Assembly: GCF_034669705.1 (NCBI RefSeq)
Contig: NZ_JAXMOR010000002.1
Location: 182,932-246,931 of the forward strand
Origin: Marinovum sp034669705
GTDB lineage: Bacteria; Pseudomonadota; Alphaproteobacteria; Rhodobacterales; Rhodobacteraceae
Reading direction: 5' to 3'
DNA length: 64,000 nt
Positions within the stretch are counted from its first letter, which is position 1. Every line of letters begins with the position of its first letter. The notes beneath the pieces were generated by a model, which was given only the letters and a program-made list of their open reading frames with translations, did not search any database and was not told the DNA's origin. The position numbers and the translations under genes are program-made. This document shows positions 61,111 through 64,000 of this stretch, one piece after another.

Positions 61111-62981
61111 CCGAGCCAACCGCAGCCGACCCGGTGGTGCGCCGCGCCCGCGGCCCGCGCTTTTCGGTGATCTGGCTGGTGCCGATCATTGCGCTTGCGG
61201 TCTCTCTCGGGATCGCCTGGCAGACCTATGCCGACCGCGGCGTGCTGATCGAGATCGCCTTCGACAGCGCCTCGGGGATCGCCGCCGAGAAGACCGAACT
61301 GCGCTATCGCGACGTGACCGTCGGGCTGGTCGAGCAGGTGCGCTTTTCCGGCGATCTCAGCAAGGTCATCGCCTCGGTGCGGATCAACCGCGACCTCGCG
61401 CCCTATCTCGACGAGGACGCGGACTTCTGGGTGGTCCGGCCGGAGATCACGGCGCAGGGGATCAGCGGCCTCAGCACCGTGCTCTCGGGGGTCTATATCG
61501 TCGGCCAGTGGGACAGCAGCCCCGGCACCGCGCAGACCAGTTTTGAGGGGCTCGAGGATGCGCCGCTCAATGATCCCACCGAGGAGGGCACCCGCATCCG
61601 GCTGACCGCGCGCGACAGCAATTCCATCGTCGCCGGCGCGCCGATCCTCTACAAGGGCATTCCGGTGGGCAACGTCGAGGCGCCGCAACTGGCCGAGAGC
61701 CGCGATCACGTGGTGATCACCGGCTTCATCCGCGCGCCCTATGACAGCATCATCACCACCGACACCCGGTTCTGGGACATCTCAGGCGTCTCGGTCTCGC
61801 TCGACACCAGCGGCGTGTCGCTGAATTTCGCGTCGCTGGCCTCTCTGGTGCAGGGCGGGGTCAGCTTTGACACCTTTGTCGCCGGCGGCCGGCCGGCCAC
61901 CGATGCCGAGACCTTTCCGCTCTATGCCGACGAGAGCGCCGCCCGGTCGAGCCTGCTGAGCGACCCCACCGCCGAGCGGCTGCGGGTGATGGTGATCTTC
62001 GACGGCGCGGTCGGCGGGTTGACCGAGGGGGCGACAGTACGGTTCCGTGGCGTGCCGGTGGGCGAGGTCGACAACGTCGCGATGATTGCCGCCGACCGCG
62101 ACGGCCGCAAGGTGGTGCGGATGCGCGCCATCCTCGCCATCAGCCCCGCCCGCCTCGGCCTGTCCGAGGACGATGGCGTCGACGAGGCGATGGACCTGCT
62201 GACCGCCTATGTCGAAGAGGGGCTGCGGGTGCGGCTCGCCACCGCCAGCCTGCTCTCGAGCGAGTTGGTGGTCGACCTGGTGGAACTGCCGGTCGAGGAG
62301 GAAGCCGAGATCGTGATGACCGAGATGGGTCTGCCCCAGCTGCCGACCATCGAAGCCCAGGTCACCGATCTCAATGCCACCGCCGAGGGGGTGTTCCAGC
62401 GGATCAACAACCTGCCGGTCGAAGAGGTGCTGGCCTCGATCCAGGGGCTGGTCGACAATGCCAGCGCGCTGATCGCCTCCGAGGACATCCGCGCGGTGGC
62501 CCCCGGCATCAACGCCACCCTCGCCGACCTGCGGGCGCTACAGCCCGAGGTCACCGAGACCCTGGCCAATTTCCGCTCGATCTCGCCAGAGGTCAACGCC
62601 ACCCTGGCCGAGTTCCGCACCATCGCCCCCGAGCTCAACGAGACCCTTGACGAGGCCACTGCCACCCTCGAGGAGGTCCGGCTGATCGTCGCCGGCCTGC
62701 GCGAGAGCGGCGCCACCGAGAACATCAACAACGTCTTCGCGTCGGCCGCCAATGCCGCCGACGCCGTCGAGGCGGCGGCCGGCGAACTGCCCAAGCTCAC
62801 CGCCCGACTGGCCACCCTGGCCAGCCGCACCGAAAAGGTGATCGACTCCTACGGCGACAATTCCCGGCTGATCAACGGCGCGCTCTCGACCCTGCGCGAC
62901 GTCAGCGAGGCCGCCGACGCGCTCCGCAGCCTGGCCCGTGCGATCCAGCGCAATCCGAATTCCCTGATTATAGGTCGATGA
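61107..62981 (+). CDS. pqiB: PqiB-type MCE (MlaD) protein
   Basis: 624 residues. One N-terminal membrane helix (FSVIWLVPIIALAVSLGIAW) anchors it in the inner membrane. Three MCE repeats follow, around GVLIEIAFDSASGIAAEKTELRYRDV, GTRIRLTARDSNSIVAGAPI and LRVMVIFDGAVGGLTEGATV. A long C-terminal alpha-helical part (about 430-600) with repeating NATLAELRAL-like words would form the needle tube. It moves lipids between membranes. Confidence 0.94.
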   Translation: MTEPTAADPVVRRARGPRFSVIWLVPIIALAVSLGIAWQTYADRGVLIEIAFDSASGIAAEKTELRYRDVTVGLVEQVRFSGDLSKVIASVRINRDLAPYLDEDADFWVVRPEITAQGISGLSTVLSGVYIVGQWDSSPGTAQTSFEGLEDAPLNDPTEEGTRIRLTARDSNSIVAGAPILYKGIPVGNVEAPQLAESRDHVVITGFIRAPYDSIITTDTRFWDISGVSVSLDTSGVSLNFASLASLVQGGVSFDTFVAGGRPATDAETFPLYADESAARSSLLSDPTAERLRVMVIFDGAVGGLTEGATVRFRGVPVGEVDNVAMIAADRDGRKVVRMRAILAISPARLGLSEDDGVDEAMDLLTAYVEEGLRVRLATASLLSSELVVDLVELPVEEEAEIVMTEMGLPQLPTIEAQVTDLNATAEGVFQRINNLPVEEVLASIQGLVDNASALIASEDIRAVAPGINATLADLRALQPEVTETLANFRSISPEVNATLAEFRTIAPELNETLDEATATLEEVRLIVAGLRESGATENINNVFASAANAADAVEAAAGELPKLTARLATLASRTEKVIDSYGDNSRLINGALSTLRDVSEAADALRSLARAIQRNPNSLIIGR

Positions 62982-62982
62982 C

Positions 62983-63603
62983 ATGACAGCCGCGAAATTC
63001 CTTTCCGCCCTTGCCCTGGCCGCCCTCGCCGCCTGCGCCGACACCGAGCCGCAGTACCTGCTCGAACCCGTGCCGTCGAAGCTGCGGCTGAACGCGGTGG
63101 TCAAGACGGTGCTGGTGCGGACGGTCTCGCTGCCGACCTATGCCGCCGATCCCAAGATCGCGGTGCAGGCCGAGACCGGCGAGGTTCTGGCGGCCGACTT
63201 CGGCACCTGGGCGGACGAGCCCGAGCGGGCGGCGACGCTGATCGTCTCGCGCCATCTCAACACCATGACCTCGGCCCGGGTGGCGCCAGAGCCCTGGCCC
63301 CTGCCCGAGCCGCCCAAGGGCGTGCTCGACATCCGCATCGAGACCTTCATTGCCACCCGCGCCGGGGTCTTCCAGATGTCGGGGCAGTATTTCATGGGCT
63401 CGGAGACCCCTGATCCGATCGAGGACTTCGACGACCCCGACAAGCCGCCCAAGATCATCCCCGCGCCGCTCTCGGACAAGGCGCGGGTGTTCGACATCAA
63501 GGTCGCCCTGCCGGTCAGGACCCCCGCCACCATCGCCGCCGCCCAGGCCGTGGCGCTGACGACCCTGTCGGAACAGATCGCCCGCGACCTCGCCTCTCGG
63601 TGA
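62983..63603 (+). CDS. pqiC: PqiC-type outer-membrane lipoprotein
   Basis: 206 residues with a lipoprotein signal peptide ending in lipobox LAAC (residues about 16-19), followed by the ABC-type auxiliary domain PqiC: YLLEPVPSKLRLNAVVKTVLVRTVSLPTY. It docks the PqiB tube at the outer membrane. It starts one base after the pqiB stop. Confidence 0.9.
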   Translation: MTAAKFLSALALAALAACADTEPQYLLEPVPSKLRLNAVVKTVLVRTVSLPTYAADPKIAVQAETGEVLAADFGTWADEPERAATLIVSRHLNTMTSARVAPEPWPLPEPPKGVLDIRIETFIATRAGVFQMSGQYFMGSETPDPIEDFDDPDKPPKIIPAPLSDKARVFDIKVALPVRTPATIAAAQAVALTTLSEQIARDLASR

Positions 63604-63950
63604 GCTGTGATGCGGGCGCGCTGACGGTGTGCAGTGAGGGTGGCTTCTGAAGGATCTCGCAAGTGCGAGTACCGACGGGGTGAAGCCGGCAAGGCCGGTC
63701 CGGGGGAGCAATTGTGGGCTGGACAGGCTGCGTTGCGTGTGCACGAGGTGGTTGGGGGCGTAGGATTTGAATCTACGCCTGGGCTGCGCCCGTTCAGCTA
63801 TGCGCGGCAGAGCAGCGACGCCGGACGTTCACGATCTGCGGGACGCGCCTCGCCCTTCAGGTTATGAGCCTGGCGCGGCGGAGGGTGTCCGGCAAACGCT
63901 TCAGTGGAGCGTGTGTAACCCTGTGTAGGCTGCGATTGGTGGTGTAGATT
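63604..63950. other. 347-base gap between pqiC and tRNA-fMet
   Basis: No gene is supported. It contains degenerate tRNA pieces (63749-63779 and 63854-63872). The rest shows only a small gccggc/gccggt hairpin near 63690 and nothing further. Confidence 0.6.
63749..63872 (-). pseudogene. Disrupted tRNA-fMet copy (tRNA pieces)
   Basis: Bases 63749-63779 match the 3' end (acceptor and T arm) of the tRNA-fMet at 63951-63981 with only a few substitutions. Bases 63854-63872 match its anticodon arm (ccttcaggttatgagcctg) exactly. In the true tRNA these two parts are adjacent; here about 74 unrelated bases separate them. The T stem has a mismatch and no 5' acceptor partner is found. Confidence 0.65.
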
Positions 63951-64000
63951 TGGTTGCGGGAGTAGGATTTGAACCTACGACCTTCAGGTTATGAGCCTGA
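63951..64000 (-). tRNA. tRNA-fMet(CAU), 3' part cut by window edge
   Basis: The last 50 bases of an initiator methionine tRNA. On the minus strand the anticodon arm has loop CTCATAA (CAU anticodon), the T arm ggtTTCaaat is intact, and the end is encoded CCA. The full gene should extend about 27 bases to the right. Confidence 0.9.

Noticed and set aside
63634..63867. 77-codon open frame before tRNA-fMet
   Set aside because: It crosses tRNA remnants and has no ribosome site or protein-like composition.

Overview
The window is a GC-rich bacterial chromosome segment with gene content and order typical of the alphaproteobacterial family Rhodobacteraceae. The evidence is gcrA, an aapJQMP amino-acid importer, an ATP12-type assembly chaperone gene, yidC-MOSC-engB-argB in a row, a bioMNY biotin transporter, and an initiator tRNA of the alphaproteobacterial type. 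I cannot name genus or species from the sequence alone.

Layout. Positions 1-4258 (minus): uracil-DNA glycosylase, moaB and a membrane-fusion/RND efflux pair that runs off the left edge. 4412-8409 (plus): a pyrimidine operon, pyrB and a dihydroorotase homolog that has lost its metal ligands, with a tail-anchored protein, a 33-residue membrane peptide and a DUF4268 gene between them, then plsY. 9049-13770 (minus): recR, a TraB/GumN protein, ybaB, dnaX and gcrA. 13893-23717 (plus): an ABC-2 permease, ttcA, a GGDEF-EAL protein, yidC-MOSC-engB, argB, a fatty-acid hydroxylase, a ferredoxin-like protein and sixA. 23930-34170 (minus): aapJQMP, ATP12, a HAD phosphatase, an RluA-type pseudouridine synthase, crcB, rarA and a Do-type protease. 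34304-35498 (plus): a small hydrophilic protein plus host-attachment-family protein behind a GGAAC-N16-CGTT promoter, and a DCC-family protein.

35547-49637 (minus) carries the spc/alpha ribosomal protein genes from rpmC to rplQ in canonical order, but cut into pieces. A PAS-like gene and a DUF1127 gene sit between rpmD and rplO, two A/T-richer sulfotransferase genes sit between adk and rpsM, and arsH sits between rpoA and rplQ. Putative promoters with 17-bp spacers precede rpmC, rplO and rpsM, and terminator-like hairpins follow rpmD, rplO and rpoA. The cluster therefore appears to be run as several transcription units. This is the most unusual architecture in the window.

49882-59113: bioMNY, cardiolipin synthase with an EEP-family protein, an orphan xylulokinase, an EamA transporter, a CcdA/thioredoxin pair and a Bcr/CflA exporter. 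59117-59692 is a decayed ABC-ATPase fragment joined in frame to another decayed gene end. 59828-63603 is a pqi lipid-transport operon with PqiA split into two genes. The right edge holds a partial initiator tRNA preceded by degenerate copies of parts of the same tRNA. Three related copies of an unannotated intergenic repeat (near 1126, 20668 and 23741) and a separate family of short G/C palindromes (13112, 36191-36335, 55600-55658) lie between genes.
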